DNA of 64,000 nucleotides. Origin: Lachnospiraceae bacterium (GTDB lineage Bacteria; Bacillota; Clostridia; Lachnospirales; Lachnospiraceae). Shown here in pieces: positions 16,794-26,031 of the stretch. The translations under genes and the position numbers were made by a program. The DNA lies in NCBI GenBank assembly GCA_021203305.1, contig JAJQBK010000019.1, positions 1 through 64,000 on the forward strand. The letters run 5' to 3'. The notes below the pieces were generated by a model. That model did not search any database. It was not told the origin of the DNA and was given only the letters and a program-made list of their open reading frames with translations. Numbering within the stretch: the first letter of the stretch is position 1; the number at the start of each line of letters is the position of its first letter.

Positions 16794-18512
16794 TCACGCT
16801 GAAATTTCCCCATACTGCGCCATATAAGTCTCGTAATACTGCCCCTGAAGCGCCAACAGGCTTTCATGGGTTCCCCGCTCCGCAATTCTGCCGTCCTGCA
16901 GCACAATGATTTCATCGGCATTCCTGACAGAGGAAATTCTGTGAGCAATGATGATTTTCGTCATACCCTCCATATCCTTAAGGTTTTTCTGTACCTGGCG
17001 CTCGGTCTCCATATCCAGGGCGGAGGTAGCGTCGTCCAATATCAGAATGGGAGCCTTTCGCACAAAGGCTCTTGCCATGCTGATGCGCTGCTTCTGACCG
17101 CCCGACAGGCCAACGCCCCGCTCCCCGATGACCGTTCCGTATTTCTGAGGCAACCTCTGAACGAATTCGTCCGCGTCCGCCGCCCGGCCCGCAGGTATGA
17201 TTTCCAGCTGTTCCATCTCTTTACGTCTGCCCACGGCCATATTGTCCTGCACCGTATCCGAGAACAGAAACACATCCTGCGAGATCAGCGCCTGACATCC
17301 TCTGAGCGCGTGAATATCCATCTCCCTGATGTCGATTCCGTCAATGAAAATCGCGCCGCCGGTTACATCATACAGCCGCTGCAAAAGCTGCACCAGCGTG
17401 GTCTTGCCGGAGCCGGTCATGCCCATGATCCCCAGGGTCTTTCCCGCGGGCAGATTGAAGCTTACATCTGACAGAATCTCTCTGCCCCGTACCTGAAAAT
17501 CCACATGGGAAAAGCTGACGCTTCCCTCAATTTTCTCCGGCTTTATGGGGTTCTCCGCCAAGGGCAGCTGAGAGCTTTCCGCCATAATCTTATTGATCTT
17601 CTTCATGCTGACAAGGCCCGCCGCCAGAGAATTGGTGACCCAGCCCAGAATTTCCATGGGCCAGACGATATTGTTGGCATAGCCCATGAAGGCACTGAGC
17701 TGCCCCAGCGTAATCTGATCCCACACTACCAGAATACCGCCCACAGCCACGCTTAAGACCAGCAGCAGCTTCGTCAGGAAAGAAATAGCGGTGTCGTTGT
17801 TGGCCATCGCCCTGTCGATGGCCATATTCCGGTCATAATATTTGCCGTTATGGCGCCGGAACTTCTCCATCTCGTAATCTTCTCTGGAAAAAGCCTTGAC
17901 CGTGCGGACTCCCGCCAGGTTTTCCTCCGCCACCGTGTTTAACTCCGCCGTAATCTCGCTCAGCTCATCGTACCCTTTATCCAGCTTTTTCTCCAGCTGA
18001 ACCGCGATACAGGCCACAATGGGCATAATGCACAGGGGAATCAGTGTCAGCAGGGGACTGATCCGCAGCATACAGACAATCACAAAGACAGTATGAACGA
18101 CAGCCTCCACGCATAAAAGCCCCAGATAACCCGCGGCGTCCCAGACCCGGTCCACATCCCTGCCGATCCTGCTCATCAGCTCGCCCACGCCAAACTGATC
18201 AAAAAATCTCACGGACATTTTTTCAATATGGTCAAATAAGTCCCGGCGGATGTCTCTTCCCACGCTGACGCCGATCACATCCCCGGTAAATTCCTCCAGG
18301 TATTTGAAAATACCCTTCCCGATTCCCAGCACCAGCAGAAGAACGAGCAACGATGTCAGGAGCTCCCTTCGTCCGCCCAGAATCACATCGTCCACGATTC
18401 TCTCCGTAATCAGGGGCGACGCCACGTCCATCACCACGCCAAGGATCAGCGACGCGCCCGCCAAAAGGTACAGGTACCAGTATTTCAACATATACTTTAA
18501 TAATTGCCTCAT
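16794..18512 (-). CDS. ABC exporter half-transporter, first subunit (Walker B Glu replaced by Asp)
   Basis: 572 residues with six membrane helices and an ATPase domain: Walker A GMTGSGKTT, signature LSGGQKQR (canonical) and Walker B ILILDDATSALD, where the catalytic Glu is Asp. This complements the partner at 14923-16698 and predicts one degenerate and one working ATP site. ATG 18512 sits behind GGGGAGGAGAGGAG. The gene lies downstream of a long leader containing a 32-codon reading frame and two terminators, which suggests attenuation control, as in Bacillus bmrBCD. Confidence 0.88.
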   Translation of the reverse strand: MRQLLKYMLKYWYLYLLAGASLILGVVMDVASPLITERIVDDVILGGRRELLTSLLVLLLVLGIGKGIFKYLEEFTGDVIGVSVGRDIRRDLFDHIEKMSVRFFDQFGVGELMSRIGRDVDRVWDAAGYLGLLCVEAVVHTVFVIVCMLRISPLLTLIPLCIMPIVACIAVQLEKKLDKGYDELSEITAELNTVAEENLAGVRTVKAFSREDYEMEKFRRHNGKYYDRNMAIDRAMANNDTAISFLTKLLLVLSVAVGGILVVWDQITLGQLSAFMGYANNIVWPMEILGWVTNSLAAGLVSMKKINKIMAESSQLPLAENPIKPEKIEGSVSFSHVDFQVRGREILSDVSFNLPAGKTLGIMGMTGSGKTTLVQLLQRLYDVTGGAIFIDGIDIREMDIHALRGCQALISQDVFLFSDTVQDNMAVGRRKEMEQLEIIPAGRAADADEFVQRLPQKYGTVIGERGVGLSGGQKQRISMARAFVRKAPILILDDATSALDMETERQVQKNLKDMEGMTKIIIAHRISSVRNADEIIVLQDGRIAERGTHESLLALQGQYYETYMAQYGEISA

Positions 18513-18634
18513 AAAAACTCCTCTCCTCCCCGGATGAAAGTCGATGACTCCGGTCTTCACTTCGCTGCGGTCCGCGCTGATCAGCTGTCCCGCGGACATC
18601 CGGCGTCTCTCATCCTCATCATCACAAAAAAAAG

Positions 18635-18665
18635 AAAGCGCCGGCATTTCCTCAAGCCAGCGCTT
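18635..18665 (-). terminator. Second intrinsic terminator in the ABC exporter leader
   Basis: AAGCGCTGGC pairs with GCCGGCGCTT on the minus strand around a 10-base loop. TCTTTTTTTT follows. It lies between the short frame and the first ABC gene. Confidence 0.8.
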
Positions 18666-18688
18666 CCCGCACTCAAAGCAAAAAAATA

Positions 18689-18709
18689 CCGCAGTCAGAC
18701 AGACTGCGG
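18689..18709 (-). terminator. First intrinsic terminator in the ABC exporter leader
   Basis: CCGCAGTC pairs with GACTGCGG around TGTCT, followed on the minus strand by TATTTTTTT. It begins 29 bases after the stop of the short leader frame. Confidence 0.85.
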
Positions 18710-18737
18710 AATCTTCCCATTCTTTTCCACTCTCAGA

Positions 18738-18836
18738 TCAGAAAACATTCTCCCGGCAGGCCGTCAGCATATATACAACATTTCCAAAAAAAGTAACAAC
18801 ATTATCTCTTGCTGTGATCCCGATTGTGTTGTACAT
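18738..18836 (-). CDS. Putative 32-residue leader peptide of the ABC exporter operon
   Basis: A short frame starting MYNTIGITARDN and ending TACRENVF. Its ATG is preceded by AGGAGG with a 7-base spacer, one of the strongest ribosome binding sites in the window. It lies about 45 nt after the predicted transcription start and is followed by two terminators before the exporter genes. In Bacillus subtilis the BmrCD exporter is controlled by translation of the BmrB leader peptide through such a terminator. The same logic is inferred here; peptide similarity to BmrB is not evident to me. Confidence 0.6.
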   Translation of the reverse strand: MYNTIGITARDNVVTFFGNVVYMLTACRENVF

Positions 18837-18889
18837 CTGACTGCCTCCTTTCCTGAATAAATTTTCCAATCCTGATATCACCAACGGCT

Positions 18890-18918
18890 ACTATACACCA
18901 TAATTTTCCTTTTGTAAA
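18890..18918 (-). promoter_or_regulatory. Sigma-A promoter of the leader peptide and ABC exporter operon
   Basis: TTTACA (18913-18918) and TATAGT (18890-18895) on the minus strand, 17 bases apart. Predicted start of transcription is near 18883, giving a leader of about 370 nt before the first ABC gene. Confidence 0.75.
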
Positions 18919-18969
18919 CCCCCTTTTTTAAAGTTTTTGCAACGGAGCCGTGCGTTTCCCCGCGGTACG

Positions 18970-19866
18970 TCATACCTGATGCGCGAGTCCCAGCCAGCTT
19001 TCAATGGTGCGGATATTCTGTTTTAAAGATTTCGCAATGACTTCTACTGCCACATTATTCTCATAGAGTATCCTTGCAACTTCCTCCGCCTGCTCCCGTC
19101 TTTCACTGGCGATATAATCCCTTAAAACCTCTTCCTGGTCAAACAATGTAAACATAATATCCTCCACCTCCTTCTGCCGGCTCTCCAGGTACTCCTTCAG
19201 TATATTCCGTTCCCGGCAGATCCGCATTGCTTCTGCCACCGCTTCCCTCGTCCGTCCCAGCTTACGAAACCATTCATTCACCACTTTAGTAAAGCTGATG
19301 TACTGACTGATAATGTCACTGCCCAAGCCTCCGGTAAACACCTTCACCCTTACCTCCAAAGCTGTCTGCATTCCTCCAAAGAACTCTTCTGTCAGTGTAA
19401 TCCACTCTTTCCCGACCTTCTCATCCCCGGAATAAACGACATAGATCTCCGGCTCCGGCATATGAACCGGCTTTGTGGTGAACAGGCTCTGGGCGCTTTC
19501 CCTGAAGTAGTCCTGGTAAGTACGCGCAATGTACAGCAGAGACCTGACTATAATATTCACCGTCCAATTGCTCTGCGCCTCCAGCATAATCAGGCTTTTG
19601 TCCCTGGCTATGAAGCCGAGGTCATTGTGAATATCCCTCACCAGGATCTGTTCCAGCGTCACGCAGATCAGATCCTCCTCCGTGCAGTCGTTGTCCTCCG
19701 GATGCAGTGTCTGATACAGCTGAAGTAAGTACCTTTTATCTGAAAATATGTCCCAGAAAACGCTGTCCTTTACATTCCGGTTTGCTTTTGGTACTTCCTG
19801 GGACTCTGCCTGAGAGACCGCCCCTTTCTCTTTGGCAGGTGTCTGAACTTTCCGCTCAGATTCCAT
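18970..19866 (-). CDS. Rpn-family-like PD-(D/E)XK nuclease / putative transposase
   Basis: 298 residues. The core NDLGFIARDKSLIMLEAQSNW shows the D...E-x-Q/K type active site of the Rpn (YhgA-like) recombination-promoting nuclease group, which is abundant and variable in Lachnospiraceae. The C-terminus has a helical segment with HTH character (NNVAVEVIAKSLKQNIRTIESWLG). ATG 19866 is preferred because GGGAGGTG lies six bases upstream; the longer frame starting at 19905 has no site. Its own strong promoter lies at 20087-20115. The biological role is uncertain: DNA nicking, recombination or phage defence have been suggested for the family. Confidence 0.7.
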   Translation of the reverse strand: MESERKVQTPAKEKGAVSQAESQEVPKANRNVKDSVFWDIFSDKRYLLQLYQTLHPEDNDCTEEDLICVTLEQILVRDIHNDLGFIARDKSLIMLEAQSNWTVNIIVRSLLYIARTYQDYFRESAQSLFTTKPVHMPEPEIYVVYSGDEKVGKEWITLTEEFFGGMQTALEVRVKVFTGGLGSDIISQYISFTKVVNEWFRKLGRTREAVAEAMRICRERNILKEYLESRQKEVEDIMFTLFDQEEVLRDYIASERREQAEEVARILYENNVAVEVIAKSLKQNIRTIESWLGLAHQV

Positions 19867-20086
19867 GGCTTCACCTCCCAAATTTACCGGAGATGCCTGC
19901 TTCATCTGCCGCAGAATACCGCGATAATAGGCGAAATCTCCCGATAAAGGAAGTATAACACAGAACCCTGCTGAATTAGGTCGATATATCGTCCTTTTTA
20001 AAAATTTATATTTTTTAGGATTAGTACATCGGTTTGTACGCGAATTCTTTTAAATGTATAATTTTACTTATTTTATGTGTGGTTAA

Positions 20087-20115
20087 AATATATCACGGGA
20101 CAATGTTTCTGTCAA
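20087..20115 (-). promoter_or_regulatory. Strong sigma-A promoter of the Rpn-like gene
   Basis: TTGACA (20110-20115) and TATATT (20087-20092) on the minus strand, 17 bases apart. The leader of about 215 nt contains no structure that I recognise. Confidence 0.8.
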
Positions 20116-20138
20116 GTTGGATTAAATCCTCTGAATTC

Positions 20139-20984
20139 TTAAACATTTATTCCAAAATGCCGCTGCCTGGCGGCCTCATACATCAGAAGCGCCGCCGCCA
20201 CAGCCGCGTTCAGACTCTCCAGCTTCCCCTCCATAGGAATTCTAACATAACTGTCAGCGAGAGCCGCTGTTTCCTGCCGCAGCCCGTTCCCCTCATTTCC
20301 TATCAGGAAAGCACAGCCCTTCGTATAGTCAAAGCAGTCATAGGACCGCGTTTCTTTCAGGTGCGCCGCATAAACAGTAATCCCCCTGCCCTTCAGCCTT
20401 TCAATCGCCGCTGAAGATGAAGCCTCATGCAAAAAAGGCACCCGGTAAATACTGCCCATGGTGGACCGGACCGTCTTGGGATTAAAAAGATCCGCCGTCT
20501 CCCCGGTCATAATCACCCCGGAAACACCGGCTCCCTCCGCTGTACGAAAAATCGTCCCCAGATTTCCCGGATCCTGCAGATCCTCCAGCACCACATACAC
20601 CCCGTCCGGTTTTGAAAGAAGCCCATCCCATTCATATTCCGGCCAGCGAAGCAGCGCCAGAATGCCCTGATTTGTGGACGTATCCGACATTTTCTCCATG
20701 ACCTGGGGAGATACCGTTTCATAACCCACAGACCGCAGCTTCTCATAAATTTTCTGATTCCGGGAGTTTCCCTCCTGCCCTGCCTGTTTTTCCGAAATCG
20801 AAGCTATCCCGCATTTCTGCAGAAACTCCTCCGTCACATACACCTTCCGCACAGAATCAGAAGGGGCCTCCTCGAACATCCGGGGGCCCTCCACTACATA
20901 AAGCCGGTCCTTTCGCCGCTCCTTCGCCTTTTGCACATACCCGCAGACCCGCTTCACCTGCGGATTCGCCACACTTGTAATCAT
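20139..20984 (-). CDS. TrmH/SpoU family RNA 2'-O-methyltransferase
   Basis: 281 residues. An N-terminal RNA-binding substrate domain (VANPQVKRVCGYVQKAKERR, VVEGPRMFEEA) is followed by the trefoil-knot SPOUT domain with its three motifs: LEDLQDPGNLGTIFRTAEG, IGNEGNGL and IPMEGKLESLNAAVAAAL. The enzyme methylates ribose 2'-OH in rRNA or tRNA using SAM; the exact site cannot be read from the sequence. The gene is monocistronic on the minus strand. Confidence 0.9.
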   Translation of the reverse strand: MITSVANPQVKRVCGYVQKAKERRKDRLYVVEGPRMFEEAPSDSVRKVYVTEEFLQKCGIASISEKQAGQEGNSRNQKIYEKLRSVGYETVSPQVMEKMSDTSTNQGILALLRWPEYEWDGLLSKPDGVYVVLEDLQDPGNLGTIFRTAEGAGVSGVIMTGETADLFNPKTVRSTMGSIYRVPFLHEASSSAAIERLKGRGITVYAAHLKETRSYDCFDYTKGCAFLIGNEGNGLRQETAALADSYVRIPMEGKLESLNAAVAAALLMYEAARQRHFGINV

Positions 20985-21100
20985 AATCTCCCCTTACTAT
21001 CTATAACTGCAGCATCCTCTAACCTGCCCCACAAAATCCCCTCTCACCCCGTTGCGTTGATAAACCAGTACAGTGCAATGCCAGTCATTGTCAAACAGAG

Positions 21101-21250
21101 CGTGAAAATGCATAAACTGTTTTGCGATTTCTGCGCGATGAAGATGAGACCCAGGAAAAGTGGAAGCCTCTGCTGAACACTTTTCCCGCTTTCAGGGGCT
21201 CATCGGAATGCCCCGCGCAGCATGAGCGAAACAGTTTATGCATTTTCACG
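21101..21250 (+). repeat. Dispersed 150-nt hairpin element, copy 1
   Basis: 22-bp perfect outer arms (21101-21122 and 21229-21250) enclose further stems: CTGCGCG/CGCGCAG, GATGAG/CTCATC and GGAAAAGTG/CACTTTTCC, with a loop around GAAGCCTCTGCTGAA. The second copy (33724-33870) keeps the loops but changes both sides of the stems together. It lies between pfkA and the SpoU methyltransferase gene. It could be a MITE-like palindrome or a structured RNA. Confidence 0.75.
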
Positions 21251-21312
21251 CGACCCTTTGCAGCGATACTTCTGCAACAACTTATTCACGCGACCCTTTT
21301 ACAGCCACTCCC

Positions 21313-22287
21313 TCACTTGCTCAGATCAATACTCACGCAATACTCATAATCGTCAATATCCTTCTTCACCGCCAGCGCCTCATCAATATCAATATCCGCC
21401 AGCTGCCCGTTGACAACGGAAATCACCTTATTATTCTTGCCCTCGCAGATCACATCCGCGGCATAGGCCCCCATAATGGAAGCATAATAGCGGTCCTTGC
21501 AGCTGGGGCTGCCGCCGCGCTGCATATAGCCCAGAATCGTCGCCCTGGTCTCAATTCCTGTAGCCGCCTCAATCCTTCTGGACATGGATGTGGAATGGCC
21601 GATGCCCTCCGCGTTGATGATCAGATGATGCTTCTTGCCCTTTTTGCGGTTTTCCACAATCTGGTCGATGATGGTCTGCTCATTGTAATCATATTTTTCC
21701 GGAATCAGAATATTCTCCGCGCCGCTGGCCACGCCACACCACAGCGCGATATAGCCCGCGTGACGGCCCATGACCTCGATGATGGAGCACCTCTCATGGG
21801 AGGAGGAGGTGTCCCGCACCTTATCTATGGCCTCCATGGCGGTGTTGACAGCGGTGTCAAATCCGATGGTGTACTCTGTGCAGCCGATATCCAGGTCGAT
21901 GGTGCCCGGAAGCCCGACCACATTAATGCCCTGCTTCGACAGCTTCTGCGCTCCCCTGTAGGAGCCGTCGCCGCCGATGACCACCACCCCGTCAATGCCG
22001 AATTTCCGGCAGATATTGGCGGCCTTCACCTGTCCTTCCTCGGTCATAAACTCCATGCAGCGGGCAGTTCCCAGAATGGTGCCGCCCCTCTGGATGATGT
22101 CAGAAACACTCCGGGAATCCATCTCCGTGATTTCCTCCCACAGCAGGCCGTGATAGCCTCTGTGGATTCCCATCACCTTCACCCCGTTGGCAATTCCCTT
22201 CCTGACAACCGCACGGATCGCCGCGTTCATGCCCGGCGCGTCGCCGCCGCTGGTCAATACTCCTATCGTCTTTATCTCTTTCGCCAT
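21313..22287 (-). CDS. pfkA: ATP-dependent 6-phosphofructokinase
   Basis: 324 residues. It phosphorylates fructose 6-phosphate in glycolysis. The N-terminal ATP site reads TIGVLTSGGDAPGMNAAIRA and GGDGSYRGA (Gly rather than Lys after GGDG points to ATP rather than pyrophosphate); the catalytic TIDLD motif is at PGTIDLDIGCTEYTIGFDTA; MGRHAG binds the sugar phosphate. The start at 22287 follows AGAGG; the longer 332-codon frame is unnecessary. It lies downstream of dnaE on the same strand. Confidence 0.95.
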   Translation of the reverse strand: MAKEIKTIGVLTSGGDAPGMNAAIRAVVRKGIANGVKVMGIHRGYHGLLWEEITEMDSRSVSDIIQRGGTILGTARCMEFMTEEGQVKAANICRKFGIDGVVVIGGDGSYRGAQKLSKQGINVVGLPGTIDLDIGCTEYTIGFDTAVNTAMEAIDKVRDTSSSHERCSIIEVMGRHAGYIALWCGVASGAENILIPEKYDYNEQTIIDQIVENRKKGKKHHLIINAEGIGHSTSMSRRIEAATGIETRATILGYMQRGGSPSCKDRYYASIMGAYAADVICEGKNNKVISVVNGQLADIDIDEALAVKKDIDDYEYCVSIDLSK

Positions 22288-22454
22288 AGTCGCAACCTCT
22301 TTCTCTGACACTGTTCATCTGTCTTTTCGCTTTCGTCCGCAATCCTTGTCACGAACCGAAGCTGAAAATCCGATACCTCAGGCAGCTCTTTTTTGGGATC
22401 ATTCCAGGTTCATTGGAATAATTTTAATACTTTTCCACTCGATTGGCAACGCCT

Positions 22455-25400
22455 TTAAACAATCTTTACATTGGATTTTCCCAGTTTTTCATACAATGCT
22501 TCCAAAAGCTTTTCATCCGCCCTGACATTATCCTTCCCCGGCAGCACCTTTTTTAATTTTCCTTCCGCAATATAAATCACCACGCTGTCCGGGCCTTCGC
22601 TGCCCTTCAGGATGGTCCAGACCTGCTGCCAGAGCTGCTGATACTGCTCCATGGTATCAAAGCGAAGCCAAAGCTGTGCGCCGGCCTGAGAAAAGGGCAC
22701 AATTTTCTCGCAGATCAGCTTGCCGTTTTTTTCCTCCTCCAGAGAGACCCGCCCGGTCACAAAAATCTTCGCGTCCTGCTCCAGCAGACGGCCATATTTT
22801 TCATAAGACTGGGGAAAAACCACCACCTCCACCGTGCCGTACATATCCTCCAGCTGCAAAAAAGCCATGGGCTGCTCGCGCTTGGTGTACTTGACGCTCT
22901 TTTCATTGATCAGGCCGCCCACCGTCTGGATGGAACCGTCCTCCAGCGCCGTCTGCCCGGTCTCCTCATCCAGCATAAAGTCGCTGGTAAGGGCTGTGAT
23001 ATTCCTTTTCCACAGCCTCTCATAGCTCTCCAGCGGGTGCCCGCTGACGTAAATACCCAGCACCTCCTTCTCCATGGAAAGCAGCTCCTCCTTGCTGTAT
23101 TCCCCCACATCCGGCAGCGCGATCTCAAAATTCTCCTTTTCCTCCGCCCCCAGCAGATCCATCAAAGTCATCTGGCCGGCCATATGGTTTTTCTTATTTA
23201 CGGCAAGCTGCTCCATGATGGGAACATAAATTTCCATAAGTTGTCTGCGGTTCCCGGGCAGAGAGTCCATCGCCCCGGCCTTGATAAAGTGCTCCACCAT
23301 GCGCCGGTTACACTCTGAGCCGTCCGTTCTGGTCAGAAAATCCTGCAGGGAGGTAAACTCTCCGTTCTCCTTCCTTTCCCTGCTGATATACTCTATGGCA
23401 GGACGGCCAACTCCTTTGATAGCTAAAAGCGCGTAGCGCACAGATTTCCCCTCCACAGAAAACCTTGCACCGCTGCGGTTAATATCCGGCGGCAGGATGG
23501 CGATCCCCATATTCCGGCAGACCATAATGTATTCCGCCACCTTTCCCGGACTATCGATGACGCTGGTCAGAAGAGCCGCCATAAACTGCACCGGATAATA
23601 ATATTTCAGCCAGGCGGTCCGGTAGGTAATCACCGCATAGGAAGCGGAATGTCCTTTATTGAAGGCGTATTCTGCAAAGCTCATCATCTCGTCGTAAATC
23701 CGGTTGCCCACCTGCTCTGAGACGCCATTGGCAATACAGCCGGGTACGCCCTCCTCTTCATTTCCGTAAATAAAGTTGGCTCTCTCCTTCTCCATCACGG
23801 ACTGTTTCTTTTTGCTCATGGCGCGGCGCACTAGGTCGCTGCGTCCCATGGAATAGCCGCCCAGATCCCGGACAATCTGCATTACCTGCTCCTGATAGAC
23901 AATACAGCCGTAGGTGGGCGCCAGAATCGGCTCCAGCTGAGGACAAAGATATTCCACCTTCTCCCCGCTGTTCTTGCTCTTCACATACTGGGGAATAAAC
24001 TGCATGGGACCCGGCCTGTAAAGTGCTATTCCGGCAATAATATCCTCCAGATTGACAGGCTTTAACTCCTTCATAAAGCCCTTCATGCCCGCGCTCTCCA
24101 GCTGGAAAACCCCCTCCGTCTTTCCCGTTCCGATATAATCAAAGACCGCTTTATCCTCGTAATCAATTCTGGACATGTCAATCTTCCGGCCTGTGGTCTC
24201 CTCAATGGAATCCACCGCCGACTGAATCACAGTCAGGGTGCGCAGCCCCAGAAAATCCATCTTCAAAAGTCCCAGCTCCTCCAGCGTGGTCATGGTAAAC
24301 TGGGTATTGATGGCTCCGTCCTTTCCTCTTGAAAGCGGCACATAGTCGTCCGCCGCGCTGGGGCAGATCACCACACCCGCGGCATGGGTGGAGCAGTTCC
24401 TGGGCAGCCCCTCCAGACGCCTGCACATATCAATGAGCGTACGCACCTGCTCCTCGTTCTCATAGCGGCTGCGCAGCTCCGGGTTCATCTGCAGCGCCCT
24501 CTCCAGCGTAATATTCAGTTCATTGGGAACGAGCCTTGCCAGCGCGTCCCCATAGGCATAAGGCAAATCCATGACCCTGGCCACATCCCGGATCACGCCC
24601 TTGGCCGCCATAGTGCCGAAGGTGACGATCTGCACCACCTTCTCGCTGCCATATTTCTCCGAGACATAATCGATGACCTCCTGGCGCCTCTCAAAACAGA
24701 AGTCCACGTCGATATCCGGCATGGACACCCTCTCCGGATTTAAGAAACGCTCAAACAGCAGCTGGTACCGAATAGGATCGATATCCGTAATATGCAGACA
24801 GTAGGACACAATGGAGCCCGCCGCGCTGCCCCGCCCCGGCCCCACCGGGATGTCGTGTTCTCTGGCATAATTGATAAAATCCCACACAATCAGAAAATAA
24901 TCCACATATCCCATGCGCCGGATCACGCCAAGCTCATACGTGAGCCGCTCCCGCAGAGTCATGCCGTTCTGGTCCGCCGGCGCGTTTTCATCCTCATAGC
25001 GCTCCGCCAGCCCCTGATTGCAGAGCTCATTTAAATAAGTCCAGGAATCATACCCTTCAGGCACCTCAAAATGGGGCAGCTTCGTGTGTCCGAACTCGAT
25101 CTCCACTTCGCAACGCTCCGCCACCCTCTGCGTATTGTCCAGCGCTTCCGGCGCGTATGGGAAAAGAGCGCGCATCTCCTCCTCGCTTTTGACATAATAC
25201 TGGCCGCCCTCATAGCGCATCCGGTCCTCATCCTTCAGCTTCTTATTGGTCTGAAGGCAAAGCAGAATGTCGTGAGCCTCCACGTCCTCCTTGTATGTGT
25301 AATGCACATCATTGGTGGCCACCAGCGGAATATCCAGCTCCCGGCTCATGCGCACCAGCTGAGCGTTGACTGTCTGCTGCTCGGCCAGCCCATGGTCCTG

Positions 25401-25925
25401 AAGCTCCAGGAAATAATTGCCCTTTCCAAAACAGTCCTGATATTTCAGGGCGCTCTTTTTGGCCTCATCGTACAGCCCTTTGGTGATATAGCGCTGCACC
25501 TCCCCGGCCAGACAGGCGGACAGGCAGATGATCCCCTCATGGTAAGCCCGCAGCACCTCCATATCCACCCTGGGCTTATAATAAAAGCCCTCCGTGAAGC
25601 CCCGGCTGACGATTTTCATCAGATTGCTGTATCCCAGATTATTTTCCGCCAGCAAAATCAGATGATAATACCGGTCCTCGCCGCCGGTCAGCTCCTTGTC
25701 AAACCGGGAGTTGGGGGCCACATAAACCTCGCAGCCCAAAATGGGGCGGATGCCCTGCGCCCTGCATTCCCTGTAAAAATCAATGACGCCATACATGACG
25801 CCGTGATCCGTAATCGCGGCGCTGTCCATGCCAAGCTCTCTGACCCGCTTCACATATTCTTTGATTTTGTTGGAGCCGTCCAGCAGACTGTACTCCGTGT
25901 GGACATGCAGATGTGTGAATGCCAT
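22455..25925 (-). CDS. dnaE: DNA polymerase III alpha subunit (DnaE type)
   Basis: 1156 residues. A PHP domain opens the protein (THLHVHTEYSLLDGSNKIKE), followed by the C-family polymerase with the metal-binding aspartates in MPDIDVDFCFERR and VGPGRGSAAGS, then a helix-hairpin-helix segment and an OB fold near the C-terminus (VGGLINEKSVKYTKREQPMA). Firmicutes use DnaE with PolC at the fork, where DnaE extends primers. ATG 25925 has GGGAGGG upstream; the 24-residue extension to 25997 is rejected. It lies between murA and pfkA, all on the minus strand. Confidence 0.95.
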   Translation of the reverse strand: MAFTHLHVHTEYSLLDGSNKIKEYVKRVRELGMDSAAITDHGVMYGVIDFYRECRAQGIRPILGCEVYVAPNSRFDKELTGGEDRYYHLILLAENNLGYSNLMKIVSRGFTEGFYYKPRVDMEVLRAYHEGIICLSACLAGEVQRYITKGLYDEAKKSALKYQDCFGKGNYFLELQDHGLAEQQTVNAQLVRMSRELDIPLVATNDVHYTYKEDVEAHDILLCLQTNKKLKDEDRMRYEGGQYYVKSEEEMRALFPYAPEALDNTQRVAERCEVEIEFGHTKLPHFEVPEGYDSWTYLNELCNQGLAERYEDENAPADQNGMTLRERLTYELGVIRRMGYVDYFLIVWDFINYAREHDIPVGPGRGSAAGSIVSYCLHITDIDPIRYQLLFERFLNPERVSMPDIDVDFCFERRQEVIDYVSEKYGSEKVVQIVTFGTMAAKGVIRDVARVMDLPYAYGDALARLVPNELNITLERALQMNPELRSRYENEEQVRTLIDMCRRLEGLPRNCSTHAAGVVICPSAADDYVPLSRGKDGAINTQFTMTTLEELGLLKMDFLGLRTLTVIQSAVDSIEETTGRKIDMSRIDYEDKAVFDYIGTGKTEGVFQLESAGMKGFMKELKPVNLEDIIAGIALYRPGPMQFIPQYVKSKNSGEKVEYLCPQLEPILAPTYGCIVYQEQVMQIVRDLGGYSMGRSDLVRRAMSKKKQSVMEKERANFIYGNEEEGVPGCIANGVSEQVGNRIYDEMMSFAEYAFNKGHSASYAVITYRTAWLKYYYPVQFMAALLTSVIDSPGKVAEYIMVCRNMGIAILPPDINRSGARFSVEGKSVRYALLAIKGVGRPAIEYISRERKENGEFTSLQDFLTRTDGSECNRRMVEHFIKAGAMDSLPGNRRQLMEIYVPIMEQLAVNKKNHMAGQMTLMDLLGAEEKENFEIALPDVGEYSKEELLSMEKEVLGIYVSGHPLESYERLWKRNITALTSDFMLDEETGQTALEDGSIQTVGGLINEKSVKYTKREQPMAFLQLEDMYGTVEVVVFPQSYEKYGRLLEQDAKIFVTGRVSLEEEKNGKLICEKIVPFSQAGAQLWLRFDTMEQYQQLWQQVWTILKGSEGPDSVVIYIAEGKLKKVLPGKDNVRADEKLLEALYEKLGKSNVKIV

Positions 25926-25961
25926 GGGTGCCCTCCCTGATATTTGATAAGTGTTCAATGC

Positions 25962-25993
25962 AAAAACAGCCGCCCCCAAAAGGAACAGCTGTC
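25962..25993 (-). terminator. Intrinsic terminator after murA
   Basis: ACAGC...TTCC pairs with GG...GCTGT on the minus strand, followed by TTTTTG. It separates murA from dnaE. Confidence 0.65.
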
Positions 25994-26031
25994 TCAATCT
26001 TTTACTGTGTTCACTGTCAGGTATATCTGCC

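Noticed and set aside
21238-22308. 356-codon plus-strand frame
   Set aside because: Antisense to pfkA; His/Ala-rich composition is the mirror of a real coding strand in GC-rich codons.
25071-25940. 289-codon plus-strand frame
   Set aside because: Antisense to the PHP/polymerase part of dnaE, no ribosome binding site and no recognisable motif.
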